Assembly (NCBI RefSeq): GCF_013346665.1
Contig: NZ_JABVBB010000034.1
Span: 124,001 to 188,000 of the forward strand
Origin: Sulfitobacter maritimus
GTDB taxonomy: Bacteria > Pseudomonadota > Alphaproteobacteria > Rhodobacterales > Rhodobacteraceae
DNA: 64,000 nucleotides
Direction of reading: 5' to 3'
Shown: piece by piece, positions 41,274 through 49,928 of the stretch
How positions within the stretch are numbered: the stretch's first letter is position 1
Layout: every line of letters starts with the position of its first letter
Translations under genes and position numbers: made by a program
Notes under the pieces: generated by a model
The model's database searches: none
What the model was told of the DNA's origin: nothing
What the model saw: only the letters and a program-made list of their open reading frames with translations

Positions 41274-41344
41274 TCAGTGCAACGGGTCGCCAAACGTGGG
41301 GCCTGTAAGAAACACTGTCGCTTGACCTGATAAGGACGTGTCGC

Positions 41345-41758
41345 ATGACGAAACTTACGCTTGCCTCTTACCCGCATATGCTTGGGTTTGAACAATTGGA
41401 ACGTGTGCTTGAACGCAGCGCAAAGGCCGGAAACGAAGGTTATCCGCCGTTCAACATCGAACAAACTTCGGACTACAGCTACCGAATAACGCTCGCTGTT
41501 GCGGGTTTTTCGGAACAGGATCTGTCGATAACCGTTGAGGATAGACAGCTCGTGATCCGTGGGCGTCAGTCTGACGATGGCGAAGACAGGGTGTTTTTGC
41601 ACCGTGGAATTGCTGCGCGACAGTTTCAGCGCTCGTTCGTTCTGGCCGATGGGGTCGATGTGGGCGAAGCCGTGATGGAGAATGGTCTGCTGCATGTCGA
41701 CCTGACCCGCGCCAAGCCTGAAACGGTGGTTCAAACCATCAAGATCAAGAAGGGGTAA
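41345..41758 (+). CDS. Small heat shock protein Hsp20 (IbpA-like)
   Basis: ATP-independent holdase that keeps unfolding proteins soluble. Its 137 residues have a short N-terminal arm, the alpha-crystallin domain (YPPFNIEQTSDYSYRITLAV to NGLLHVDL with the conserved A-x-x-x-n-GvL pattern) and a C-terminal basic tail. The family's IxI-type tail is weak (IKIKK). It is preceded by an RpoH-like promoter and is coupled, with a 4-base gap, to a DUF1150 gene. Confidence 0.92.
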   Translation: MTKLTLASYPHMLGFEQLERVLERSAKAGNEGYPPFNIEQTSDYSYRITLAVAGFSEQDLSITVEDRQLVIRGRQSDDGEDRVFLHRGIAARQFQRSFVLADGVDVGEAVMENGLLHVDLTRAKPETVVQTIKIKKG

Positions 41759-41762
41759 TATC

Positions 41763-41981
41763 ATGCAAGACGCAATCACCCACGGAAATGACCGGATGGT
41801 CTATGTAAAGACCATCGCTGTCACCGATCTCCCGCGCGAAGTGCGCGATCAGGCTGAAGGGCTTGAGCTTCTTTACGCGGTTCACGATGCCGAAGGTCAG
41901 CAACTGGCTTTGGTTGGCGACCGCAAGTTGGCATTCGCGCTGGCGCGAGAGCATGACTACAAGCCAGTATTGGTGCATTGA
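41763..41981 (+). CDS. DUF1150 small protein
   Basis: 72 residues, soluble, with the family core VYVKTIAVTDLPREVRDQA and then LYAVHDAEGQQLALVGDRKLAFALAREHDY, of which the second part reads like a beta hairpin plus helix. Only four bases separate it from hsp20 and a terminator follows, so the two form a two-gene heat-shock unit. The function is unknown; a role with the small heat shock protein is suggested by position only. Confidence 0.85.
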   Translation: MQDAITHGNDRMVYVKTIAVTDLPREVRDQAEGLELLYAVHDAEGQQLALVGDRKLAFALAREHDYKPVLVH

Positions 41982-42016
41982 CGCAGCAGACGACCAATGT
42001 AACCTGAACCCTAGCC

Positions 42017-42043
42017 AAGGCCGCAGCCCTCTGCGGCCTTTCT
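42017..42043 (+). terminator. Intrinsic terminator of hsp20-DUF1150
   Basis: AAGGCCGCAG and CTGCGGCCTT pair around a 4-base loop and run into a short T-rich stretch, 36 bases after the DUF1150 stop. Confidence 0.85.
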
Positions 42044-42058
42044 GTTGAGGGTAGGGTG

Positions 42059-42940
42059 ATGAAATACGAGTTCGACTGGGTAGACGCATTTACGGACCGG
42101 GTGTTCGGCGGCAATGGATGCGCCGTGGTACACGACGGGGCCGACCTGTCTGACGAAACCTGTCTCGCCTACGTCCGCGAGACCTCGCTCGTCGAATGTA
42201 CGTTCACTGGCCCGTCGCAAATCGCTGACTTTAAGGTCAAATACTACCTTGCGAGCCGCGAAATTCCCTTTGCCGGGCATCCTACGATCGCCACCGTTGC
42301 AGCACTGCGGCACCGGGGCTTGGTGGGAGAGGGGCCCTTGCGGCTTGAGACCGGGGCAGGCGTTGTCGAGGTCACGGTGACGGGTGAGCAGATTGCCATG
42401 ACCCAAATCGCACCGGAGTTTGGCCAGAAGGTTCCTGCAGAGGTCGTGGCGGCGGTCGGGGGCATTTCACCGGGTGCTATTGTGGCTGCGCCGCAGGTTG
42501 TGTCCACCGGGCTGCCCTTTTGCATTACTGTACTGAAAGACCGCGCCGCGTTAGATGCACTGCGGCTCGATCTGGATGCGCTTGAGGCTTACAATCGCTT
42601 ATTGGGGCAGCCCAGCAATGATATGATGGAGCCCTTCTGGGTGACGCTCAACGGCGCGACCGAGGCGGGCGACACGTTTGCGCGCTTACTGCTTGCGCCG
42701 CCAAGCCCGCCCGAAGACCCCTTTACCGGATCGGCCACCGGCGCGATGGCGTCATATCTCTGGGCGCATGGGTTGATCGACAAGCCGCGGTTCACGGCGG
42801 AGCAGGGGCATGGCATGGGGCGCCCCGGGCGTGCCGAGGTGGAGGTACTTGGGCCACGTAATGCGATCACTGGCGTCCGCGTGGCAGGGCAAGGGCGTGT
42901 GGTGATGTCGGGTGATGTCTTTATGCCTGAGCCAGAATGA
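42059..42940 (+). CDS. PhzF family epimerase/isomerase
   Basis: 293-residue protein of the PhzF/diaminopimelate-epimerase-like fold. The catalytic Glu is in YVRETSLVECTF and the motifs ASREIPFAGHPTIAT and FTGSATGAMASYLW are typical. The start is the ATG at 42059 after GAGGGTAGGGTG; a GTG directly before it would add one residue. No phenazine genes are near, so it is a generic PhzF-like isomerase of unknown substrate. Confidence 0.88.
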   Translation: MKYEFDWVDAFTDRVFGGNGCAVVHDGADLSDETCLAYVRETSLVECTFTGPSQIADFKVKYYLASREIPFAGHPTIATVAALRHRGLVGEGPLRLETGAGVVEVTVTGEQIAMTQIAPEFGQKVPAEVVAAVGGISPGAIVAAPQVVSTGLPFCITVLKDRAALDALRLDLDALEAYNRLLGQPSNDMMEPFWVTLNGATEAGDTFARLLLAPPSPPEDPFTGSATGAMASYLWAHGLIDKPRFTAEQGHGMGRPGRAEVEVLGPRNAITGVRVAGQGRVVMSGDVFMPEPE

Positions 42941-42981
42941 ACGAAAGCAGGCAGTGCGGGGTTTGCCTCCTTCGCAAACGC

Positions 42982-43010
42982 AAAACGCAGCCCCAAGGGG
43001 CTGCGTTTTC
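42982..43010. terminator. Bidirectional terminator between PhzF and sat-cysC genes
   Basis: AAAACGCAGCCCC and GGGGCTGCGTTTT form a 13-bp stem with a 2-base loop. The A and T flanks let it serve both converging genes. Confidence 0.93.
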
Positions 43011-43030
43011 GTTTGGTCTGAACAGGATGA

Positions 43031-44743
43031 TTAACCTGCGATCAGACCCATGTTTTCCAACTTCAAAAGCACCTGATGCGCACAGTTGTCGACGTCGACA
43101 TTTTCAGTATCCAGCACCAGCTCTGCATTCTGAGGCACATCGTAAGGGTCTGAGATGCCCGTGAACTCTTTGATCTTGCCTTCACGCGCCAGTTTGTAGA
43201 GCCCTTTGCGGTCACGGCGTTCACACTCTTCGATCGAAGTAGCGACATGCACTTCGACGAAGGCACCGAAGTTTTCTACATCCTCACGCACAGCGCGGCG
43301 GGTGGTGGCATAAGGCGCGATCGGCGCACAGATAGCGATGCCGCCGTTCTTTGTGATCTCGGAGGCGACATAGCCAATGCGGCGGATGTTCAGGTCACGG
43401 TGCTCTTTCGAGAAGCCCAACTCGGAGGAGAGGTTCTTGCGCACGATGTCACCATCGAGCAGCGTCACCGGACGGCCACCCATCTCCATCAGCTTGACCA
43501 TCAAGGCGTTCGCGATGGTGGATTTGCCCGAGCCGGAGAAGCCAGTGAAGAAAACAGTGAAACCTTGCTTGGAGCGTGGTGGCGAGGTGCGACGCAGTTC
43601 TTTGACCACCTCCGGGAAGGAGAACCACTCAGGGATCTCAAGACCTTCACGTAGGCGACGGCGCAGCTCGGTGCCGGAGATATTGAGAATGGTAACGTTG
43701 TCGCGGTCTTCGATCTCGTCATTGGGTTCGTACTGGGCGCGCTCCTGCACATAGACCATGTGTTTGAAGTCGACCATTTCGATGCCCATCTCTTCCTGAT
43801 GCGCCCGGAAGAGTTCCTGCGCGTCATAGGGGCCATAGAAATCTTCACCGGCGGAGTTTTTGCCGGGGCCTGCGTGGTCGCGGCCTACGATGAAATGGGT
43901 ACAGCCGTGGTTCTTGCGGATCAGACCGTGCCAAACAGCCTCACGCGGGCCAGCCATGCGCATGGCGAGGTTCAGCAAACTCATGGAGGTGGTGGCCGCT
44001 GGGTACTTGTCAAGCACCGCTTCATAGCAGCGCACGCGGGTGAAGTGATCTACATCGCCGGGCTTCGTCAGGCCAACAACAGGATGAATCAACAGGTTCG
44101 CCTGTGCTTCGCGGGCGGCCCGGAAGGTGAGCTCCTGATGCGCGCGGTGCAGCGGGTTGCGTGTCTGGAAAGCGACGACGCGGCGCCAACCTAGCTTGCG
44201 GAAATAGGCGCGCAGTTCATTGGGCGTGTCGCGGCGGGCGCGGAAATCGTAATGCACGGGCGGCTGGATGCCGGTCACCGGGCCGCCGAGGTAGACGTTG
44301 CCTGCCTGATTGTGCAGATAGTTCACTGCCGGATGCGCTTCGTCGTCTGCGCCAAAAACCTTCTCGGCTTCACGCGACTTGTTTGGCGTCCAGCGGTCAG
44401 TCACGGTCATGGTCGCGAGGATCACACCCTCTTGATCGCGCAGGGCGATGTCCTGACCTAGTTCCAGCTTCTCGGCAAAGGCCTCGCTGACGTCGAGGTT
44501 AATCGGCATGGGCCAGAGTGAACCATCCGCCAGACGCATGTTTTCAACAACGCCGTCATAGTCCTCTTCGGTCAAAAACCCTTTGAGCGGGTTAAAACCG
44601 CCGTTCATCAACAGTTCCAAGTCACAGATCTGCCGGGGGGTAAGGTCGAGGCTGACGAGATTTCCTGCCTCTACTTTTAGCTTCTGCGCGGATTCGTAGG
44701 AGACGTAGAGTTCGGAAATCGGGGCGAGGTTGTTTTGCATCAT
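43031..44743 (-). CDS. Bifunctional sulfate adenylyltransferase/APS kinase
   Basis: Activates sulfate to APS and phosphorylates it to PAPS. The N-terminal ATP-sulfurylase part (about 1-390) has the QTRNPLHRAHQELTFRAA motif and FIVGRDHAGPG. The C-terminal APS-kinase part (about 395-570) has Walker A TGFSGSGKSTIANAL, the DGDIVR motif and FTGISDPYD. The start is one of two adjacent ATGs (44743, 44740). The single-chain, homo-oligomeric type differs from the CysDN/CysC system of E. coli. No other sulfur genes are adjacent; 195 upstream bases hold one hairpin (cgcctt..aaggcg) and no promoter I can call. Confidence 0.94.
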   Translation of the reverse strand: MMQNNLAPISELYVSYESAQKLKVEAGNLVSLDLTPRQICDLELLMNGGFNPLKGFLTEEDYDGVVENMRLADGSLWPMPINLDVSEAFAEKLELGQDIALRDQEGVILATMTVTDRWTPNKSREAEKVFGADDEAHPAVNYLHNQAGNVYLGGPVTGIQPPVHYDFRARRDTPNELRAYFRKLGWRRVVAFQTRNPLHRAHQELTFRAAREAQANLLIHPVVGLTKPGDVDHFTRVRCYEAVLDKYPAATTSMSLLNLAMRMAGPREAVWHGLIRKNHGCTHFIVGRDHAGPGKNSAGEDFYGPYDAQELFRAHQEEMGIEMVDFKHMVYVQERAQYEPNDEIEDRDNVTILNISGTELRRRLREGLEIPEWFSFPEVVKELRRTSPPRSKQGFTVFFTGFSGSGKSTIANALMVKLMEMGGRPVTLLDGDIVRKNLSSELGFSKEHRDLNIRRIGYVASEITKNGGIAICAPIAPYATTRRAVREDVENFGAFVEVHVATSIEECERRDRKGLYKLAREGKIKEFTGISDPYDVPQNAELVLDTENVDVDNCAHQVLLKLENMGLIAG

Positions 44744-44938
44744 ATCTATCACTTTTGGCAACGAGTAGAGGGCTGGTCTCAGTAAAGCCGCCTTAACGCC
44801 TGAAGGCGAAGGAAGTCTATAGCACCGTGGAGCAGCATGCGAAGAAGCACAAGTATTCCCGGCGCACCATATTAGTCGCGAAAGCGTAAGGATAAAAAAG
44901 GCAGCAGCAGAACACTATCCGCCTTCTCAAACGTTGTG

Positions 44939-45943
44939 TTAGACGCTTTCCTTAACTTCTGCGCCATACCCGAGCGGCAAGGAGGTATCTTTGCCGTCAT
45001 CATCGCCGACTTTTGCAAGAAACCGCTCAGCTTCGAGCGCGGCCATACAGCCCATTCCGGCAGACGTGACAGCTTGACGGTACTTGTGATCGGTCAGATC
45101 GCCTGCCGCAAAAACGCCCGGCACAGAGGTTTCGGTGCTGTCAGGCTTGGTCACGACATAGCCCCCCATGTGGGTCTCAAGCACGTCCTTAACCAGTTCA
45201 TTCGAAGGTGCGTGGCCAATTGCCACGAAGACGCCTTTGGCCGGGATGTCGGTGATCTCGCCGGTCTGAGTGTGTTTGACCTTCACACCCTCCACGCCGA
45301 GCGGGTTGTCTGTACCATAGACTTCGTGCAACTCGTGGAACCACAGCGGTTCGATCTTAGGGTTTTTCATCAGCCGGTCGATCAAAATCTTTTCCGCGCG
45401 CAACTCGTCGCGGCGATGAACCAGTGTCACCTTGGAGGCGAAGTTGGTCAAAAACAGCGCCTCTTCGACAGCAGTATTGCCGCCACCGATGACCACGATC
45501 TCTTGCCCGCGGTAGAAAAACCCGTCGCAGGTGGCGCAGGCCGAGACGCCGAAGCCTTTGAACTTCTCTTCCGACTCCAGCCCTAACCATTTCGCCCGCG
45601 CGCCCGTCGCAAGGATCACCGCATCGGCTACATAGGTCGTGCCGCTGTCACCCTTGGCGTGAAAGGGGCGGCTGCTCAAATCCAGATTGGTGATGATATC
45701 GCCGATGATCTCGGTCCCCATCGCCTTAGCGTGGTCCTGCATGCGAAGCATCAGGTCTGGGCCTTGCACCTCACTGTCGCCGGGCCAGTTTTCGACCTCG
45801 GTGGTCGTGGTCAACTGGCCACCCGGTTCGATCCCCTGCACGAGGATCGGGTTCAACATTGCTCGGCTGGCATAGACGCCTGCGGTGTATCCTGCGGGGC
45901 CGGAGCCGATGATCAGTACCTTGGTATTACGTGTTTCGGCCAT
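44939..45943 (-). CDS. trxB: Thioredoxin-disulfide reductase
   Basis: NADPH- and FAD-dependent reduction of thioredoxin. 334 residues start MAETRNTKVLIIGSGPAGYT. The redox pair is in SACATCDGFFYRG, the NADPH motif is VIGGGNTAVEEALFLTN, and the FAD C-terminal motif is GVFAAGDLTDHKYRQAVTSA. The C-terminal tail is about 15 residues longer than in E. coli. It is divergent from the Lrp-type gene, 203 bases apart. In Rhodobacteraceae the two are often neighbours, which may reflect control by the regulator. Confidence 0.96.
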   Translation of the reverse strand: MAETRNTKVLIIGSGPAGYTAGVYASRAMLNPILVQGIEPGGQLTTTTEVENWPGDSEVQGPDLMLRMQDHAKAMGTEIIGDIITNLDLSSRPFHAKGDSGTTYVADAVILATGARAKWLGLESEEKFKGFGVSACATCDGFFYRGQEIVVIGGGNTAVEEALFLTNFASKVTLVHRRDELRAEKILIDRLMKNPKIEPLWFHELHEVYGTDNPLGVEGVKVKHTQTGEITDIPAKGVFVAIGHAPSNELVKDVLETHMGGYVVTKPDSTETSVPGVFAAGDLTDHKYRQAVTSAGMGCMAALEAERFLAKVGDDDGKDTSLPLGYGAEVKESV

Positions 45944-46146
45944 CTGGCGCCCCCGGGCTGTCATTGATAATGCCCGTCTCATATAGCGATCTGAGCAAGG
46001 CCGTTAAACCCCTGCTGTATCACGCTAGAGTTTACAAGCTTCCCCCAGCAACACCACCTCAAGCGCGAAGAATCTTGCGCTGTTGTGAAACTTTATTGCG
46101 TGCGTCCGGCAGGCTGCTATAAGAATCGAAAATCACTGAGGGTATT

Positions 46147-46647
46147 ATGGCAGGCACGCGACTAGATCCAATCGACCGAATGATACTGGCAGAGTTGCAA
46201 GCGGATGGCCGTATGACGAATGTCGAACTCGCGAAACGGGTTGGTATTTCTGCGCCGCCCTGCCTGCGCCGGGTCCGCACTTTGGAAGAACACGGCTATA
46301 TCAAAGGCTATCATGCCGACGTCGATGCGCGGGAACTGGGGTTCGAAGTGCAGGTCTTTGCCATGGTCGGTCTGGCCAGTCAGGCGGAGGCTGATCTTAG
46401 CGCATTTGAAGAGAAATGTCGGGGCTGGCCCTTGGTACGTGAATGTCACATGCTCAACGGCGAGGTTGATTTCATCCTCAAATGCGTCGCCCCCGACCTG
46501 TCTAGCTTTCAAAGCTTTTTAACCGGGCAGCTGTTGACCACACCCAATGTCGCCAGCGTCAAGACAAGCCTCGTGATCCGTGGCGCGAAGGATGATCCGG
46601 GCGTGCCGTTTGATGTATTGGAAGCGCGGTTGGCCACAGCGCCATAG
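46147..46647 (+). CDS. Lrp/AsnC family transcriptional regulator
   Basis: 166 residues: an N-terminal helix-turn-helix (LDPIDRMILAELQADGRMTN, then ELAKRVGISAPPCLRRVRTLE) and a C-terminal ligand-binding RAM domain (VQVFAMVGLASQAEADLSAF to VKTSLVIRGAKD). It probably binds an amino acid and controls metabolism genes. It is divergent from trxB and convergent with the Hint gene, leaving only two bases between stops. Its ligand is unknown. Confidence 0.92.
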   Translation: MAGTRLDPIDRMILAELQADGRMTNVELAKRVGISAPPCLRRVRTLEEHGYIKGYHADVDARELGFEVQVFAMVGLASQAEADLSAFEEKCRGWPLVRECHMLNGEVDFILKCVAPDLSSFQSFLTGQLLTTPNVASVKTSLVIRGAKDDPGVPFDVLEARLATAP

Positions 46648-46649
46648 GT

Positions 46650-47402
46650 CTATTGCGCGGCATCCTCGCTTGGCGCAACAGGCGCCCGGGGATGGGCGAG
46701 CGGGCCGAAATCCGTCGCATGGCCGATCTGTGGAAACATGGACAAAAACCTGTCACGAAGGTTTTGCGAAATGGCCCTTGTTGCATGGGCACCGGGATGA
46801 AACGTCTCCATCTCAAGCCCCCCGGCCTTTGTCACTGCGTGCCGTGACAGACAAATGTGGAACAAGCGCACTGGCGTGGGCGGCACGACTTCGATCACAT
46901 TGACCCCATCCACAAATTCGCGAACCGGTGTCAGCAAACGGGTGCCGCCGGCTTCGGCCCGCAGGTGGTGGGCTGTGTGCAACACGCGGGCGGCGGGGCC
47001 GACGGTCAGGAAAGAACTGGGGCGATCTTGGCCAAAACTGTCGGGCATGATTCTAACCAGAGGCATCCGTCGTCCCGCGTCCGCTGGGACAAAATTGCTC
47101 GATCCGATCCAAATCAGCTGCGCAGGCTCGCCCGATGAAGTGTTGATCATATCGCCGGGTTGGAGGTCTTCGATCGCCACATCACCTTGAACCGTCTGGA
47201 TCAGCGTACCACGCGCAAAAGCCGCAAAGGCAGATTCGAAAAGCGGCAGGGCGGGCGCGTGGTCTTGGCCAATGAAAAGCGAGCCATCTGCCCTGAGTGC
47301 TGCGATCTCATAGTTGCGCATTGGCACCGGGCCTGCGCGGTTTTCTTCACCGTCAAAAGCGCTCATCGGGCGACTGGCCGCAATGGTTGCGGAAGCTGTC
47401 AT
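46650..47402 (-). CDS. Hint-domain (Hedgehog/intein-type) protein
   Basis: 250 residues with a Hint-like domain starting FARGTLIQTVQGDVAIEDL followed by QPGDMINTSSGEPAQLIWIG, and a later HHLRAEAGG and VREFVDGVNV segment typical of the Rhodobacteraceae Hint_2 group. The position where self-splicing Hint domains carry Cys or Ser is an Ala/Arg (F-A-R-G-T), so autocatalysis is doubtful. No signal peptide or toxin motif is visible. The role is unknown. Confidence 0.78.
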   Translation of the reverse strand: MTASATIAASRPMSAFDGEENRAGPVPMRNYEIAALRADGSLFIGQDHAPALPLFESAFAAFARGTLIQTVQGDVAIEDLQPGDMINTSSGEPAQLIWIGSSNFVPADAGRRMPLVRIMPDSFGQDRPSSFLTVGPAARVLHTAHHLRAEAGGTRLLTPVREFVDGVNVIEVVPPTPVRLFHICLSRHAVTKAGGLEMETFHPGAHATRAISQNLRDRFLSMFPQIGHATDFGPLAHPRAPVAPSEDAAQ

Positions 47403-47697
47403 TTCGAAACCTTTCGATCGGTCACAGCCGCGATGGGGCTAACCGGCGGCGCAGATATAAAGCGACATTGGTTCATTGGGTCTGTCAGATCAATTCGCCA
47501 CGTTCGCGGCGCATTGTCAAAGTCTCCGAGACATTGCTGCCGCGTTTTGGTTCAATTCGACGAACTGGCGAGGTCTGTTTCCGTACGACTGCAGGGGGCG
47601 GTCACATTTCGACCGAAACGGCACCAGAGCCGAATCGGCGTGATCGCGGAACTGTCACCAGCATCCGCGAGGGGCGGGCCCCACGGTGCCTAAAAGA

Positions 47698-47841
47698 TCA
47701 GGCGGTTTTGCGAACGACCGCTGAGGCGTTGCGCTTGGCGATAAAGGCCGCCCGGCGCGCGCCTCTGGCCCAAGGCATGACGGTGTCGTTCTTTGCTGCG
47801 CTATCGATGACCGACTTGATGAAACGCGGGTTCTTTTTCAT
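47698..47841 (-). CDS. 47-residue conserved-looking basic protein
   Basis: A short gene with ATG preceded by a very good AGAGGAATTAACC ribosome site. The 47 residues begin MKKNPRFIKSVIDSAAKNDT, continue VMPWARGARRAAFIAKR and end with NASAVVRKTA. Composition is strongly basic with few acidic residues. I believe similar short sequences occur in other Rhodobacteraceae, but I cannot check. The flanking gaps (about 295 and 276 bases) contain no other gene I can support. Confidence 0.6.
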   Translation of the reverse strand: MKKNPRFIKSVIDSAAKNDTVMPWARGARRAAFIAKRNASAVVRKTA

Positions 47842-48117
47842 GGTTAATTCCTCTTGCGTCTATCGGGGCAATGCCCGGCTTGAGATCACTATGACGGGGC
47901 AATCGGGCCGGTTTTTGACGATTTGAGGAAAGGTTCAGAGAAATCGGCGCAGACATAGAACCATTTATGAAGATCGCGCCTTAATCTGAAAGATGCATAA
48001 ATTCAGGGACTTCCGAGGTGATGTCGAAACAATAACGCGTGCAGGCTGGGTATTGTGTCTCAATCCGCACCGACAATGCGGCGCAATGGGGGCAGCGCTG
48101 CCCCATTCGGGACCATT

Positions 48118-48873
48118 TTACAAAGCGATGGCAGCGATCAGACGGCCGTAGTCAGCCTCTTTGGCATGTGTTGTGCGACGGTAGGAGTAGAATCGCTGCG
48201 GGTCGCTATAGGTGCAGTGCCGCGTCCATTCGGCATGACCCACCCCGGCGGCGCGGAGGCGGTTCAGGCCAAAACCGGGAAGGTCAAACAGCAGCCGGTC
48301 CTCATCGCCCTGCGCGAAATAACGGGCAAAGGTGGGGTCTTCGTTCAGGAAGTTGTCCATGAATTCCGGGCCTACTTCATAAGCGCGTTGACTGATCGTG
48401 GGGCCGATGACGGCGGTGATCCTTTCTCTCTGAGCGCCAAGGTCGACCATCGCATCCACCGTCGCATCCAGCACCCCATCAAGCGCGCCGCGCCAACCCG
48501 CATGGGCGGCACCGATGACGCCGGCTTCGGCATCGCCAAACAGCACAGGCTGGCAATCCGCTGTGAGCACCGAAAGGGCGAGGCCCGGTGTGCGTGTCAC
48601 CAAGGCATCGGCGCGAGGTTTGTCCTCACTGGGGGCGGTTGCTGTGACGACAGTTGCAGAATGGACCTGATGCACCCCGACTAGGTGGTCCGGTGCCACG
48701 TCCATCGCTTCTGCCACCCGGGCGCGGTTGATGCTGACAATCTCGGACTGGTCCGAACTGCCGGTGCCACAGTTCAATCCTGCAAAGACACCCGAAGAGG
48801 CGCCGCCGCGTCGGGTAAAGAACCCATGGCGGAAGGGGCTAAGGGCGTCTGAGGTGAGTATTTCCAACGTCAT
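48118..48873 (-). CDS. pgeF: Peptidoglycan editing factor PgeF (laccase-domain)
   Basis: 251-residue DUF152/YfiH-type protein. GFFTRRGGASSGVFAGLNCG at the N-terminus, HQVHSATVV, the metal-site motif ADCQPVLFGDAEAGVIGAAHAGWRGAL (shown here as ADCQPVLF and AAHAGWRG), and CTYSDPQRFYSYRRTT near the end are all typical. In E. coli PgeF keeps L-Ala in peptidoglycan; homologues also act as purine nucleoside enzymes. It is last in lgt-midA-pgeF, overlapping midA by four bases. Confidence 0.9.
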   Translation of the reverse strand: MTLEILTSDALSPFRHGFFTRRGGASSGVFAGLNCGTGSSDQSEIVSINRARVAEAMDVAPDHLVGVHQVHSATVVTATAPSEDKPRADALVTRTPGLALSVLTADCQPVLFGDAEAGVIGAAHAGWRGALDGVLDATVDAMVDLGAQRERITAVIGPTISQRAYEVGPEFMDNFLNEDPTFARYFAQGDEDRLLFDLPGFGLNRLRAAGVGHAEWTRHCTYSDPQRFYSYRRTTHAKEADYGRLIAAIAL

Positions 48874-49928
48874 GCTTCGGTCCCCGGTGGCGGGGCCTGA
48901 CCGGCTTGATAAAGCCCCATCGCTTTGAACAGGTTTCCCATTTCCGTTGGATGCGTCAACCTTCGATGTGCGGCGATATGCGATTGAAGTGCCTCGCCAC
49001 TGAGGGTTTCGGCCAGCTTTTGTGCCCGTGCGGTGATGCCAAGACGTTCGAGAAACACGCCCTGCGGCGTCACCCGACTATGGGCGCAGGGGCAGGCTGC
49101 CGCGAGAGCTTCGAAATCCACATGGGCGGTCAGATCAGCGTGGCCCGGAGCGGCCAGTGGGTCCGTCGGTTGATGATTCTCGACCGCTTGAAAAGTGTCC
49201 CCCAAGGCGCGCCAGTCGCCGTAGTCAAAGATTAACGCGGCGCCACCATGTAGCTTGATCCGCCCACCAATGCTTTCAATGATCTTGGGCGCAAGGGGGC
49301 AAAGCTCGACCAGATCGCCATCCCGCGTATCCTCCAGCCGATGATCAAGTGCGGGCTGCGGGGCGACAGGGCCAAGTCCGAAGGCAAGGGCGCCGTCCGT
49401 CGCGCCCACCAAACGCTCCGCCCAGCCCGCGCCTTGTCGGATGAACTGACGGATAGGCAGTGCGTCGAAAAACTCATTGGCAACTAGGAAAAGGGGGGCA
49501 TCGGGCAGGCTCGCAACGCTGTCGTGCCAATCGACCTTATGCCCGCTGAGCGTTTCGCGTTGGAGCGCACGCAGGGAGGGGCTGGCCTCGACAAGATGCA
49601 CCTGCGCGGCATCAAGAAACCCCGGCACCCGAGCGCAGGCGCGTAGAATATCGGCCATGAGCGTCCCGCGCCCGGGGCCAAGCTCTGCCAGCGTGAAAGG
49701 GGCCGGCGAGCCCTGATCAAGCCAGCTTTGCGCCAAGGAAAGGCCAACCAACTCGCCAAACATCTGACTGATCTCAGGCGCGGTGGTAAAGTCGCCCTTT
49801 GCCCCAAAGGGCAGCCGCGTCGTATAATAGCCCCATTCCGGATGCAGCAGACACGACTGCATATAATCATCAAGCCGCATCGGGCCTTCCAGCGCGATCC
49901 GCGCCAGCAGGTGGTCCTTTAAGCTCAT
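48870..49928 (-). CDS. MidA/NDUFAF7-type methyltransferase
   Basis: 352-residue class I SAM methyltransferase of the NDUFAF7 (MidA) family, whose eukaryotic member methylates an arginine of complex I. The N-terminal [20 protein letters not shown] and [15 protein letters not shown] motifs are diagnostic; [16 protein letters not shown] is motif I and [15 protein letters not shown] the post motif. The start overlaps the lgt stop by four bases. The bacterial substrate is not known; complex I is the natural guess. Confidence 0.9.
   Translation of the reverse strand: MSLKDHLLARIALEGPMRLDDYMQSCLLHPEWGYYTTRLPFGAKGDFTTAPEISQMFGELVGLSLAQSWLDQGSPAPFTLAELGPGRGTLMADILRACARVPGFLDAAQVHLVEASPSLRALQRETLSGHKVDWHDSVASLPDAPLFLVANEFFDALPIRQFIRQGAGWAERLVGATDGALAFGLGPVAPQPALDHRLEDTRDGDLVELCPLAPKIIESIGGRIKLHGGAALIFDYGDWRALGDTFQAVENHQPTDPLAAPGHADLTAHVDFEALAAACPCAHSRVTPQGVFLERLGITARAQKLAETLSGEALQSHIAAHRRLTHPTEMGNLFKAMGLYQAGQAPPPGTEA

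Noticed and set aside
47160..47926. Plus-strand frames of 177 and 209 residues near the Hint gene
   Set aside because: They start inside the opposite-strand Hint gene, have no ribosome site or motif, and one runs antisense through the 47-residue gene.
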